64,000 bases of DNA, from NCBI GenBank assembly GCA_039028695.1, contig JBCCHN010000001.1, forward strand, positions 62,001 through 126,000, written 5' to 3'. The stretch is from JANQKX01 sp039028695. Its GTDB lineage: Bacteria; Pseudomonadota; Alphaproteobacteria; Kiloniellales; Kiloniellaceae. The notes below the pieces were generated by a model. That model was not told where the DNA came from and ran no database searches. It was given only the letters and a program-made list of their open reading frames with translations. Numbering within the stretch: the first letter of the stretch is position 1; each line of letters starts with the position of its first letter. The position numbers were made by a program, and so were the translations under genes. Below are positions 8,641 to 17,123 of the stretch, in pieces.

Positions 8641-9527
8641 TGGTAATGGGTCCGCCGGTCTATATAGAAGAACTGAATGGCTGCCACGATGCCCAAAACT
8701 AAAAGAATCAGAATCGTCATAGCAGCCGCGTGGGGCGCATCGAAGAAGGCAAAGGCCATCTCCCAAATGTAATAGAGAATCAGCTTCGATGCGTCCGATG
8801 GCCCACCTTTGGTGAGGATGAATAGGTGATCAATCAGCTTGACCGAATTGATCATGGCATTGACGGCCACAAACAAAGTGGTCGGCATGAGCAGGGGAAG
8901 GACAATGCGAATTGTGTAAGTCCAACGGCCGGCGCCTTCCAAATCTGCAGCCTCTTTCAGATCGGTCGGGATGGTCTGTAGGGCCGCCAGATAAAAGATC
9001 ATAAAAAACCCGGATTCCTTCCAGATCGTCACGATAATGACCGCCCAAAGGGCCGTTTCGGGCTGTCCCAACCAATTGATGGACGGCAATCCGAAAAGGG
9101 AGCCGATTTGGTCCAGCACGCCTAGCCCGGGTGTGTAGAAGAACAGCCACAAATTGGCGGCTGCGATCATGGGAAGGACCGTTGGCGTGAAATAGGCGGT
9201 GCGGATAAATCCGCGCGCCGGAATTTTCGAGTTCGCCCACAGCGCCATCGCCAGGGCGATCAACATGGATACTGGGATTGTTATGGCCGCATAGAGCAGA
9301 TTGTTTTCGACGACGACCCAGAAAGTGGGATCGGCGAAGAGGTCTCGATAGTTCTCGGTTCCAATGAATTCCGCCGCTTTACGACGGGTTTCGCGAGAAA
9401 AGAAGCTCGCCCACAAGGTGGCAACAGAGGGATAAAAGGCAAAAAGGGACAGCAAAACCCCGGCCGGCATCAGCAACAACCAAGCATAAATCTGCTTTCG
9501 TTGCGCTTCAGATTTGGGGGGCATCAT
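8637..9527 (-). CDS. ABC transporter inner-membrane permease, UgpA/MalF type
   Basis: First permease of the CUT1-type importer, 296 residues with about six membrane spans. The first is around YAWLLLMPAGVLLSLFAFYP, and the EAA loop is KEAADLEGAGRWTYTIRIVLP. The PSVATLWASFFS segment after the first span is typical of UgpA/LacF proteins. Transcription is leftward. A strong hairpin with a T-run lies in the 61-bp gap separating it from the binding-protein gene, which probably reduces permease expression relative to the binding protein. The stop overlaps the next permease start by 4 bp. Confidence 0.9.
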   Translation of the reverse strand: MMPPKSEAQRKQIYAWLLLMPAGVLLSLFAFYPSVATLWASFFSRETRRKAAEFIGTENYRDLFADPTFWVVVENNLLYAAITIPVSMLIALAMALWANSKIPARGFIRTAYFTPTVLPMIAAANLWLFFYTPGLGVLDQIGSLFGLPSINWLGQPETALWAVIIVTIWKESGFFMIFYLAALQTIPTDLKEAADLEGAGRWTYTIRIVLPLLMPTTLFVAVNAMINSVKLIDHLFILTKGGPSDASKLILYYIWEMAFAFFDAPHAAAMTILILLVLGIVAAIQFFYIDRRTHYQ

Positions 9528-9547
9528 CTTGCCTATTCGTTAAGTCT

Positions 9548-9582
9548 AAAAATGGCGCCGGCCATATAGCGACCGGCGCCAT
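9548..9582 (-). terminator. hairpin with T-run between binding-protein and permease genes
   Basis: A perfect 10-bp inverted repeat (ATGGCGCCGG / CCGGCGCCAT, 9552-9561 and 9573-9582) with an 11-nt loop. On the minus strand it is followed by TTTTTAG, which fits an intrinsic terminator. It begins 6 bp after the stop of the binding-protein gene, so it most likely acts as a partial terminator or 3'-end stabiliser that sets a high binding-protein to permease ratio, as is known in several ABC operons. Confidence 0.75.
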
Positions 9583-9588
9583 GATTGT

Positions 9589-10863
9589 TTACTGATAGGC
9601 CTTCAGCAAACGCTGAGCCGAGGATTGTGCCTCACCCAACGCGTCGGCGGGGGATTTGGCACCTGTCAAGGCCGATTGAATGGCATTGTTTAAGCCATCC
9701 CGAACACGGGCAGTTTCGAAAGTCGAAAACTCCGCCACGGCATGTTCCAATTGGTTCCGCGCTACAAGGGCCGGCGGGAACTCCTCGGTGTATGCCTTTA
9801 GTTCTTCGGTTTCGTAGGCATCTTGCGATACACCCATATAGCCTGTTTCGATGGACCAGGTGGCCGCCTGTTCCGGAGCCGTCATGAATTTGATCAACTT
9901 CATGGCCGCTGCTTTTTCCTCGTCGGTCGAATCTTTGAAGAGATAAAAGTTCCCGCCACCGGTCGGCGACCCCAGACGCTTGTTGCCGGGCAACATGGCA
10001 ACACCAAAATCAAAGGACGCATTGTCTTTTACCGCCCTCAAGTTACCGGTCGAGTGCCACATCATGGCCGTCTGACCTTCCAGAAAGGCTTGTCGCAAGG
10101 TGCCCCATTCGACGGTGCCTTCCGGCATTACACCGTGTTCAGCTGAAAGGGATTTCCAAAATTCCAGCGTTTCGACCACGGCCGGATCGTCGAAATAGGT
10201 TGTCAGACCGTCGTTGGCCATCAGCTCCTTGCCGTTTTGAATGGCCAGAGCCTGGAACATCCAATAGGGATAGGCCGTGGAGGGAATCATGATGCCATAG
10301 GTCCCATCCTTGGTCAGGGTCTTTGATACCTCGATCAACTCATCCCAGCTGGTCGGAGGTGCTTCTGGGTCTAGGCCGGCATCGCGAAACATATCTTTGT
10401 TGTAGTAGGCAACGATGGTTGAGCGCTGGAATGGCACACCCCAGGTCTTATCTTCGATGACACTGTTAGCCATCAAAGCGGGGTAAAAGCTGTTCAGCCA
10501 CGCTTTTTCCTCGTCGGTCTGGACCACATCGTCAAAGGCGACAATCAGATCCTGTTCAATCAGGTCATAGGCATCGATTGAAAACATCACGGCGAGCTGA
10601 GCCGGTTCGCCGGAGTTCAACGCGGATAATGCCCGCACACGCGTGTCATCATAGTTGCCCGAATAGATAGCATTGACCTTGATGTCGGGATTTTCTGCCT
10701 CGAAGTCCGCAACGATACCATCGACCACTTCGGTCAGGGCGCCACCGACAGCAATCGGATAATACATGGTCAGTTCTGTTTCAGCCCTTGCGCCGGGCGC
10801 GAAGGAAAGAGCAGTGGTGAGCGCTCCTGCGAGAGCTAACCCTAGGAATTTATTAGATTTCAT
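9589..10863 (-). CDS. ABC transporter periplasmic substrate-binding protein, UgpB-like
   Basis: Extracellular solute-binding protein family 1, 424 residues from the ATG at 10863. That start has GGGAGAG a few bases upstream and gives a clean signal peptide (MKSNKFLGLALAGAL, cleavage after GARA, mature ETELTMYYP). The longer frame to 10914 lacks a leader-like N terminus. Internal features typical of UgpB include IKVNAIYSGNYDDTRVRAL, the GTYGIMIPS region and the GGGNFYLFKDS segment, which resembles the GGG-N-Y ligand loop of glycerol-3-phosphate binding proteins. Neighbours are the ATPase upstream and permeases downstream. Ligand is inferred from context, not shown. Confidence 0.9.
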   Translation of the reverse strand: MKSNKFLGLALAGALTTALSFAPGARAETELTMYYPIAVGGALTEVVDGIVADFEAENPDIKVNAIYSGNYDDTRVRALSALNSGEPAQLAVMFSIDAYDLIEQDLIVAFDDVVQTDEEKAWLNSFYPALMANSVIEDKTWGVPFQRSTIVAYYNKDMFRDAGLDPEAPPTSWDELIEVSKTLTKDGTYGIMIPSTAYPYWMFQALAIQNGKELMANDGLTTYFDDPAVVETLEFWKSLSAEHGVMPEGTVEWGTLRQAFLEGQTAMMWHSTGNLRAVKDNASFDFGVAMLPGNKRLGSPTGGGNFYLFKDSTDEEKAAAMKLIKFMTAPEQAATWSIETGYMGVSQDAYETEELKAYTEEFPPALVARNQLEHAVAEFSTFETARVRDGLNNAIQSALTGAKSPADALGEAQSSAQRLLKAYQ

Positions 10864-10905
10864 TTTTTCTCTCCCATCTTCCAAGTTGTTTAGCCTGCTT
10901 TTCTT

Positions 10906-10935
10906 CCCTGCCATTAGGATTTTATAAAGGCAGGG
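10906..10935. repeat. inverted repeat in the ATPase/binding-protein spacer
   Basis: Perfect 7-bp arms (CCCTGCC 10906-10912, GGCAGGG 10929-10935) with a 16-nt loop, in the 84-bp gap upstream of the UgpB-like gene. No T-run follows on the minus strand, so it is not a typical terminator. It may be a 5'-UTR hairpin or chance. Confidence 0.35.
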
Positions 10936-10947
10936 TACGAACTTGTT

Positions 10948-11979
10948 TTATGCAGCGGCGTCCTCTCTTATCCGCTGCCCATCCTCATCAAACGCAAGTA
11001 AGGATCCTTCAGAAAACGATATCTCTACTTCCTGCCCATTGGGCATCATATTTAGACCGTCTGCCTTCAAGGTAAGACCGCGCGCTTTTGGGTGTTCCAG
11101 CCCGATAAAGGTTTCCGCCCCTAAGAATTCACACTCCGTGACCCGGCAGTGCAGCTGGCCCTTTCCCGCTTCGGCCATGGAAATATGCTCTGCGCGCACG
11201 CCTACGGTCGCTAGCTCTGAAAAGCCTTCCAGGGCAGATCCCTCAATCATGGCCATGGGCGGCGCGCCGATGAATTCTGCAACAAACCGGTTAATAGGGT
11301 CACTGTAAAGCTGCTCGGGTGTGCCCATTTGCTGGATGTGTCCTTTGCTCATTAAGACGACCTTGTCGGCCATGCTCATGGCTTCGGTTTGATCGTGGGT
11401 CACGTAGACGACTGTGATACCCAGGTCCTTTTGCAGCTTTTTGATGTCTTTGCGCACTGAATGACGCAGCTTGGCATCAAGGTTAGATAGGGGCTCATCC
11501 ATCAAACAAAGCGGTTGACCGGCCACGATTGCCCGTGCCAATGCAACCCGTTGTCGCTGTCCGCCCGAGAGGGCACCTGGTTTGCGCGCCTCATATCCCA
11601 CAAGGCCCGTGATTTCCAGCGCGTTTTGCAGCTTCTCCAGTCTCTCGGCTTTGGGGACACGGCGCACTTTCATTCCAAACATCACGTTTTCCGCAACAGA
11701 GAGGTGCGGGAACAAGGCATATGACTGAAATACCATGGAAAGGTTACGCGCCGATGGTGCACTTTTTGTGACATCGATTCCGTTGATGACAATTCGGCCC
11801 TCATCCGCGTTTTCTAGACCGGCCAGCAACCGCAGTGTCGTCGACTTCCCACAGCCCGATGGGCCGAGTAAGGCAACAAAAGAGCCTTCAGCAATATCCA
11901 GCGAAACGTTCTCGACGCCGAGCTGACCGTTCCAACGCTTTGCGATATTGTCCAAGACGACAAAGGAATCTTTTGCCAT
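10948..11979 (-). CDS. ABC transporter ATP-binding protein, UgpC/MalK type
   Basis: ATPase of the CUT1 importer, 343 residues from the ATG at 11979, which overlaps the stop of the repressor gene by one base (TGATG). The frame continues upstream to 12156, but that part lies inside the repressor gene. Motifs: Walker A GPSGCGKST, Q-loop region VFQSYALFPH, signature LSGGQRQRVALARA, Walker B LCLMDEPLSNLD and the switch His in THDQTEAM. A C-terminal TOBE-like domain follows (VGVRAEHISMAE), as in UgpC and MalK. Unusually the ATPase gene precedes the binding-protein and permease genes here. Confidence 0.93.
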   Translation of the reverse strand: MAKDSFVVLDNIAKRWNGQLGVENVSLDIAEGSFVALLGPSGCGKSTTLRLLAGLENADEGRIVINGIDVTKSAPSARNLSMVFQSYALFPHLSVAENVMFGMKVRRVPKAERLEKLQNALEITGLVGYEARKPGALSGGQRQRVALARAIVAGQPLCLMDEPLSNLDAKLRHSVRKDIKKLQKDLGITVVYVTHDQTEAMSMADKVVLMSKGHIQQMGTPEQLYSDPINRFVAEFIGAPPMAMIEGSALEGFSELATVGVRAEHISMAEAGKGQLHCRVTECEFLGAETFIGLEHPKARGLTLKADGLNMMPNGQEVEISFSEGSLLAFDEDGQRIREDAAA

Positions 11980-12755
11980 CAGCCATAGCTCCCCGATATC
12001 TCTACCCGCGCGCCCAGTTCGGAAATCAAACCGGCAAATGCCTCCTGTGGGGATTTGTCTATGATGACCCGGTCCACATCGGAAATGTTTCCGCCGACAA
12101 CGGGTGCCGCTCTGCCAAACTTTGAAGCGTCGGCAACCAATATGGAAAGTCGGCAATTTTCCCGGATTTTTTCACGCACCTTGACTTCGGAATTATGAAA
12201 GTCCAATAGGCTGCCGTCCTCATCAATACCCGCAACGCCGAAGATACCAACCTCCGCCCGGTGGGAATTGAACAGTGCGACGACTTCGTCACCCAATATA
12301 TCCCGGTCAGGCAGACGGACCTCGCCACCTGGCAAGATCAACCGATTGGATTGTTCCGTGCTCAGCGCCATTGCCGCATTCAGGTTATTGGTAATAACCG
12401 TGAGCTGTTTCTTAGTTTTCAAGGCATCGGCCACCATCATCGGCGTGGTGCCAATTGAAATAAAAATAGTGGTGCCGTCTTGGATCAGCTCGGCTGCCGC
12501 CTGCGCAATGGATCGCTTCGCCTCCGCGTTTTGTGTCGTACGCAGATCGTATGAGAGGTTCAAGGGCCTTTCAAAGAGTTCGGCGCCACCATGGCGACGC
12601 CTTAAAAGGTTTGCCCTGCACAATGAATTGATGTCTCGTCGAACGGTCTGCGCGGATACCACAAGCTCGCGAGACAAGCCTTCGACCGTCACCAAGTTTC
12701 GCTGGCGTGTAAGTTCTACGATTTTTTCCCTGCGCGCATGAGCTTTTTTTGACAT
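11979..12755 (-). CDS. DeoR/GlpR-family transcriptional repressor
   Basis: A 258-residue regulator starting at ATG 12755 (MSKKAHARREKI), chosen over an in-frame ATG at 12797 because the DeoR fold begins here and GGAG lies about 10 bases upstream. The N-terminal winged helix-turn-helix is LVTVEGLSRELVVSAQTVRRDINSL (about residues 20-45), followed by the RRHGGA wing typical of GlpR. The C-terminal sugar-phosphate-sensing domain includes IFISIGTTPMMVADAL and the GVAGIDEDG and VADASKFGR segments. GlpR-type proteins sense glycerol-3-phosphate or related phosphates. It is the first gene of the leftward transporter operon and faces a HAD-family gene, so it may control both directions from the 274-bp spacer. 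Confidence 0.9.
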   Translation of the reverse strand: MSKKAHARREKIVELTRQRNLVTVEGLSRELVVSAQTVRRDINSLCRANLLRRRHGGAELFERPLNLSYDLRTTQNAEAKRSIAQAAAELIQDGTTIFISIGTTPMMVADALKTKKQLTVITNNLNAAMALSTEQSNRLILPGGEVRLPDRDILGDEVVALFNSHRAEVGIFGVAGIDEDGSLLDFHNSEVKVREKIRENCRLSILVADASKFGRAAPVVGGNISDVDRVIIDKSPQEAFAGLISELGARVEISGSYG

Positions 12756-13029
12756 TTTATGCTCATATCTCCAAAATCCGTCGTTAAAAAAGACCATTCG
12801 ACCAAAAAAAGCAATATAATTCTCAAAAATAGTATTCCATCTTCGGAAATTGGAAGGTTTGTTGATCAGGGATTTTCACATGAGCTTTTTGGGAAACGAT
12901 CCGTTGAAGCGATCCACCCGAACCTATTGACTTACATCGTCTTTTCCCATTTTTTCAGCCGGAGCATCGTGCCTGAATCACTGCCGCATTAGGGCTACCC
13001 TCAACAGAGAAATTCGTTATGGAATCGGA
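12756..13029. promoter_or_regulatory. divergent promoter region between GlpR-like operon and HAD gene
   Basis: 274-bp AT-rich spacer separating two divergently transcribed units. It must hold the promoter of the leftward repressor/transporter operon and that of the rightward HAD gene, and by family precedent the repressor's operator. I could not define a convincing operator or -35/-10 pair by eye; short reading frames inside it are not supported as genes. Confidence 0.5.
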
Positions 13030-13914
13030 ATGATCACCGCAGAAAAGGTTTTTGAACGCTACGAAGAGCTACGCCCCCGCCTGCCAGTGTCCTCTCCTAG
13101 ACAGGGCACAAAAGCCCTCGCGTCTCTTTTGGAGATCTCGGAGGAAATCGATGCCTTTGTTTTCGATGCCTTTGGGGTGCTGAACATTGGCAATATTCAG
13201 ATTCCAGGCGCTAACAAAAGACTGCAGCAACTGCGCAGCAAGGGGCATCTCATCAGAATACTGACCAATGCCGCAAGCTATGAGAAATCAGGCGCCCTAG
13301 ATAAGTTCCGTCGATTGGGAATAGAGGTCGAGACAAACGAAATCGTCACGAGTAGAGACGCCGCGATGAAACTTGCGGATTCCCGTTTGTGGGGAGTCAT
13401 AGCCACGCCAGAGGACGGGCTATCAGATCTGCGCGGGCAATTTATACGTTTAAGTGACCACGCAGAGGCCTTCGATAGAACAGAGGGGTTTTTGTTTCTG
13501 TCCTCGGCAGATTGGACGATGCAAAGACAGGGTTTGCTTGAAGCATCTTTGCAGCAGAAGCCGCGAAGAGTGATCATCGCCAACGCCGATCTGGTCGCAC
13601 CTCGCGAAGGGAGGTTTTCCCTAGAGCCGGGCTTTTTCGGGCAGAGGATCAGCGATCATATCGACACGGAAGTCTTGTACTTCGGCAAGCCTTTTCCTGA
13701 TGTATACAAGATGGTTGAAGAATCCTTGCCGGGCATTGACCCAAATAGGGTCGCGATCTGCGGTGACACCCTGCATACGGATATCCTAGGCGGCCTGGCC
13801 GCCGGCTGGCAGTCGGTTTTTGTCACAGGCGACGGGCTATTCGCCGGCAGGAACGCTTCCGTATTTGTCGAAAAATCCGGCATCTGGCCCCACTATCAAC
13901 TCCACCGGATTTAA
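13030..13914 (+). CDS. HAD superfamily class IIA (NagD-like) hydrolase, atypical nucleophile motif
   Basis: 294 residues with the HAD class IIA architecture. The nucleophile motif is FDAFGVL (D46), then TNAAS as motif II, a cap domain, YFGKPFPDVY (motif III Lys) and ICGDTLHTDILGG (motif IV). In standard phosphatases the second residue after the nucleophile is the acid/base Asp; here it is Phe48, a pattern shared with a subset of IIA proteins that carry an aromatic there. Catalysis as a conventional phosphatase is therefore uncertain. It faces the GlpR-like operon, which suggests a role on glycerol-phosphate or a related phosphate ester; that is inference. Start ATG 13030 is the first in frame. 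Confidence 0.82.
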   Translation: MITAEKVFERYEELRPRLPVSSPRQGTKALASLLEISEEIDAFVFDAFGVLNIGNIQIPGANKRLQQLRSKGHLIRILTNAASYEKSGALDKFRRLGIEVETNEIVTSRDAAMKLADSRLWGVIATPEDGLSDLRGQFIRLSDHAEAFDRTEGFLFLSSADWTMQRQGLLEASLQQKPRRVIIANADLVAPREGRFSLEPGFFGQRISDHIDTEVLYFGKPFPDVYKMVEESLPGIDPNRVAICGDTLHTDILGGLAAGWQSVFVTGDGLFAGRNASVFVEKSGIWPHYQLHRI

Positions 13915-14190
13915 CATCTGGGTATCACCTCAGACTCAGTCCGAGAATCTACTGTTGATTGGCGGTAAGTTGGAGATCAGATCGCTTCGCAAAGGTAAGC
14001 AGAAACGACAAATCACCAATAGTACGAAGCAGTGTGGCTGAGAAATGATAATGTTGCCCCAACAAAAGCCTCAAACTGAATTGGCCGAAATAGCGGGTAT
14101 TTGGGCCATACCAACCAATTCAGCGATCAAAAAATAATCACATTCGCCTTTGTATCTTTACCCCCTGGCAAGAAGCCCGGATCGCGGCGC

Positions 14191-15204
14191 TCAATAAAGC
14201 TTCTTGATGAAAGTAAGGGCTATGCCAAAGCCGTTTACCGTGTTTTGTGAGACGATAGTTGTGACGCCCTTTAGTTTAACGGCAGCACCATATTCCGGCA
14301 TATCGTATGCCGCCACACCGCCAAGACTGAGCACCCGTGCGCGGCGCCCATCGGAGCCCACTCTAACACCAAATTGCTCATCATCTTCGACTTGAACAGC
14401 ATAAAGGCCGGCTAAGCCAACTTGAAATTTGCCAATTTTCTCGGTCAAGGCAAAATCAACGTTGACCAGCGACCCGGACTGATAATCGGTTTCGGGATTT
14501 TCGAAATAATTGTTGAAAAATATCTTGGAACTTAGTTCGGTACCATCAGCGATGATCGGTGGTGTCACATAGGTGAAGCCCAGCGAAGGAGCGACGTCCC
14601 AAATGTTGTTGCCGATGGTAACCCCGCTGGTCCTTGCGTCCTCCGCGCTGTACCTGCCGAGTGGAATAACCACACCGAGTCCAAGTTGCAGCGTAAGGCC
14701 TTGGGGTATGGGGTAAGCTCCGTCATATTTCGACGGGCGCCACTCGCCGAAAAACCGCGACCAATCCACTTCCACATAGGGATCGCCAAAACCCTCGATA
14801 CAGCGTCGCTCCGAATTCGCAAACAGCCGGCCGCATTGCTGGCTCGCGCGCAATAAGCCGACAAAGCCCAGGTTGCCGCCGAATACCTCAAAATCAGGAA
14901 CATACAACAGCGCGCCACCGCCTGTTGCTGTCCGCTGTTCCAGGCCGTTCAGCACAGGGTCAGAGTCACCGTTGCCATCATTAAAACCTTGATTTTCGCC
15001 GTAAGCCACAGCGCCAATGCCATATAATCCTGGAGGAGGAAGTTGGGCGGCGCGAATGTCCGTTCCACCGATCGGCCCCGCGGCAGTGCTCCCTTCCACC
15101 GCCAAAGCCGGCATTTCGGCTAAGAGGATCGCGTTAGCCGATAACAAAAGGCACCGCATTGCCCGACGAATTGCGGAACGTCTTTTAGATGCAAAAAACA
15201 GCAA
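14191..15204 (-). CDS. outer-membrane beta-barrel protein, phenol MetA-degradation (SphA/COG4313) family
   Basis: 337 residues. The start is a TTG at 15204 preceded by GGGGGAGG at a good distance; an ATG five bases upstream is out of frame. The N terminus carries basic residues and a hydrophobic leader ending ALAVEG. The mature part is built of alternating beta-strand-like segments rich in Gly and aromatics (LTLQLGLGVVIPLGRY, NNIWDVAPSLGFTYVTPP, KFQVGLAGLYAVQVEDDEQ), and the C terminus ends in an aromatic Tyr as in many outer-membrane barrels. The family is thought to take up hydrophobic or aromatic substrates. It follows the kinase gene by 44 bp on the same strand, so it may be co-transcribed with and controlled by that two-component system. 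Confidence 0.8.
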   Translation of the reverse strand: MLFFASKRRSAIRRAMRCLLLSANAILLAEMPALAVEGSTAAGPIGGTDIRAAQLPPPGLYGIGAVAYGENQGFNDGNGDSDPVLNGLEQRTATGGGALLYVPDFEVFGGNLGFVGLLRASQQCGRLFANSERRCIEGFGDPYVEVDWSRFFGEWRPSKYDGAYPIPQGLTLQLGLGVVIPLGRYSAEDARTSGVTIGNNIWDVAPSLGFTYVTPPIIADGTELSSKIFFNNYFENPETDYQSGSLVNVDFALTEKIGKFQVGLAGLYAVQVEDDEQFGVRVGSDGRRARVLSLGGVAAYDMPEYGAAVKLKGVTTIVSQNTVNGFGIALTFIKKLY

Positions 15205-15248
15205 TTCATCCTCCCCCTGTGTTCCACGGGAACTTTTTATTACATTTT

Positions 15249-17123
15249 TTAAGTTGGTTTTACCTGTGACTGCGTCTTAAACTTGGTCGGTATCGTCAAA
15301 CTTACCAGCGTACCTTCTCTTAGGGGATCGACCTCAAGCTCACCGTCAATAGCAGCTGTTCGTTGAGCCATGTTTTCGAGTCCATGTCCAGATGTATCCC
15401 TTTGGCTGATGCCACAGCCATTATCTTCAATCTCGATTCTGAGTTTTTCAACCTCACCTGCGATCAGGCGAAAGCCTATCTTGACACCTTTCGCCCCTGA
15501 ATGTTTAGCAGCGTTTGTTACAGCCTCCTGCATGATACGCATGACATTCAAGGCCGCGGAAGGAGTTAGGCCTTCGATGGGCGGGATTTCGATCATGTTC
15601 CACTCCAGCTCGATGCCCTGCAAGGCAAGCTGCTGTTCCGCGCGCTCCCGGAAAGTTCCTAAAAGGCCAGTTATGTCTTCGTTAATTCCGAGAGAATAAA
15701 TCATGGTTCGGAGATCTTCCAAGGCGGCCCGTGCCGATTCTTCGATGGCATCCGGTTTGGTATCCCGGCTGGTCGCCATGGCGATTATCGACATCAGTTG
15801 TCCGCCCAGGCCATCGTGCACGTCGCGCATGATCCTCTGACGCTCGTCATTGAGTGCCTGGCGTCCTTCCAAAACTTGACGCTGCTCATACGTTTCGCGG
15901 AGCTGCCGCTCTTTCTGCTCGATGCGGTCTTCCAGTGTACTTACAAGACTGTCCACTTGGTTCATGGATTCGGTTAGTCTTTGGAAAAAGACAATGCTCA
16001 GGGCCGGAAGGATCAATATATAAACGGTTCGAAAATGAAGAATATTACTGTCATCCAAAACATTCATAATGATGAGGGAATCATGAACCACCAGCGCGCA
16101 GGCGCCTATTATGGAAATGAGCAAAATTGAGGCATCCCAGCGCTTTTCCCAAATCGCTGAACGAACCAATATAAAAAGGATCCATACAACGATGATTTGG
16201 CTGAAGGGCACCACAACGGCTAAATCGAAATAACGAAATAGGTTCTCCGGCAACACCACAAAGGCAACGGTTGCAGCAGCCGGCACAAGTAGGAAATAGC
16301 GTATCTTGAGCGGCAGGTGACGTCCGGTCAATTCGCAAACAAACAATAAGCCAAGGACCGAAAGCCAGAAATTCATGACATATCCGAGTTGTGTAACGGT
16401 TTCAGAAACATCGATCGAACTCGGCAGAAATACCGGTATGCCGTGGACACTGCTCATTAGCATCATGATGGCGCAGTAAAGGGCCGCCTTTTCGCTTCTC
16501 CGACTTATCCAAAGCAGGAACAATAAGGCAGCTAACAGCAATTGCCAGAACACGACGAGAACTGGCAGCCTAACCGCGCGGGAATAGTACCAATCAAAGC
16601 TACCTCGCAGCTGTTCGGCAGGCCCCACGTAAACCTGGCTCAAAAACCCGACGAGGAGTCCGCCCGGCTGAAGGGTGATATCAATTGTATTGCTTTTCTT
16701 TTCCATGACGGATGGCGATATGGGCGCGAAATAAGGTGCGTTTTGGTCGGCGCTCAATTCCCCACTGAAAAAGCCGCCCCCTGTAAGTTTCAAGCCATTG
16801 ACCGTCACCTGAACTTGGCCGGAATGACTCGGGATGTAAACGGCCCAAGTTTCTTTTCGACGATCCTGATCGTCGAACTGTGCGCGATAAACCGCTAACT
16901 CATTAGGGCGTTCAGGATGGCTTCGCCAATTGTCTGGCAAGCGAATCTGAAGGCTCGGCTCAGAGCCTTGCTCAAAGGTCATCACACTCAAAGGAGTAAC
17001 ACCCTGCGGGAGCGGCAGCAGTTCAAAAGATAGAAAAAAAGCGATTGCGGCCGTAATGATACTCCAAAATACCAAGACGGAAGGGCGCCCCCAAAAGACT
17101 CGGCTGTTTGATGCAGCATTCAA
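15249..17123 (-). CDS. membrane sensor histidine kinase, NarL/DesK type with 7TM-DISM-like input
   Basis: 624 residues. A first membrane helix (about 14-34) is followed by a periplasmic domain of about 140 residues with jelly-roll-like strands, then roughly seven membrane helices between 185 and 385, as in 7TMR-DISM sensors. A coiled coil (385-430) leads to the HisKA_3 dimerisation box MRDVHDGLGGQL with phospho-acceptor His436. The ATPase domain shows NAAKHSGAK (N box), DNGCGIS and GHGLENMAQR. The start overlaps the stop of the response regulator gene by 4 bp, so the two form a pair. The ligand is unknown; the adjacent outer-membrane barrel hints at a hydrophobic organic compound. Confidence 0.9.
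   Translation of the reverse strand: MNAASNSRVFWGRPSVLVFWSIITAAIAFFLSFELLPLPQGVTPLSVMTFEQGSEPSLQIRLPDNWRSHPERPNELAVYRAQFDDQDRRKETWAVYIPSHSGQVQVTVNGLKLTGGGFFSGELSADQNAPYFAPISPSVMEKKSNTIDITLQPGGLLVGFLSQVYVGPAEQLRGSFDWYYSRAVRLPVLVVFWQLLLAALLFLLWISRRSEKAALYCAIMMLMSSVHGIPVFLPSSIDVSETVTQLGYVMNFWLSVLGLLFVCELTGRHLPLKIRYFLLVPAAATVAFVVLPENLFRYFDLAVVVPFSQIIVVWILFILVRSAIWEKRWDASILLISIIGACALVVHDSLIIMNVLDDSNILHFRTVYILILPALSIVFFQRLTESMNQVDSLVSTLEDRIEQKERQLRETYEQRQVLEGRQALNDERQRIMRDVHDGLGGQLMSIIAMATSRDTKPDAIEESARAALEDLRTMIYSLGINEDITGLLGTFRERAEQQLALQGIELEWNMIEIPPIEGLTPSAALNVMRIMQEAVTNAAKHSGAKGVKIGFRLIAGEVEKLRIEIEDNGCGISQRDTSGHGLENMAQRTAAIDGELEVDPLREGTLVSLTIPTKFKTQSQVKPT

Noticed and set aside
8641..8766. N-terminal extension of the UgpE-like permease
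   Set aside because: It overlaps the other permease gene; the ATGA junction at 8637-8640 marks the real start.
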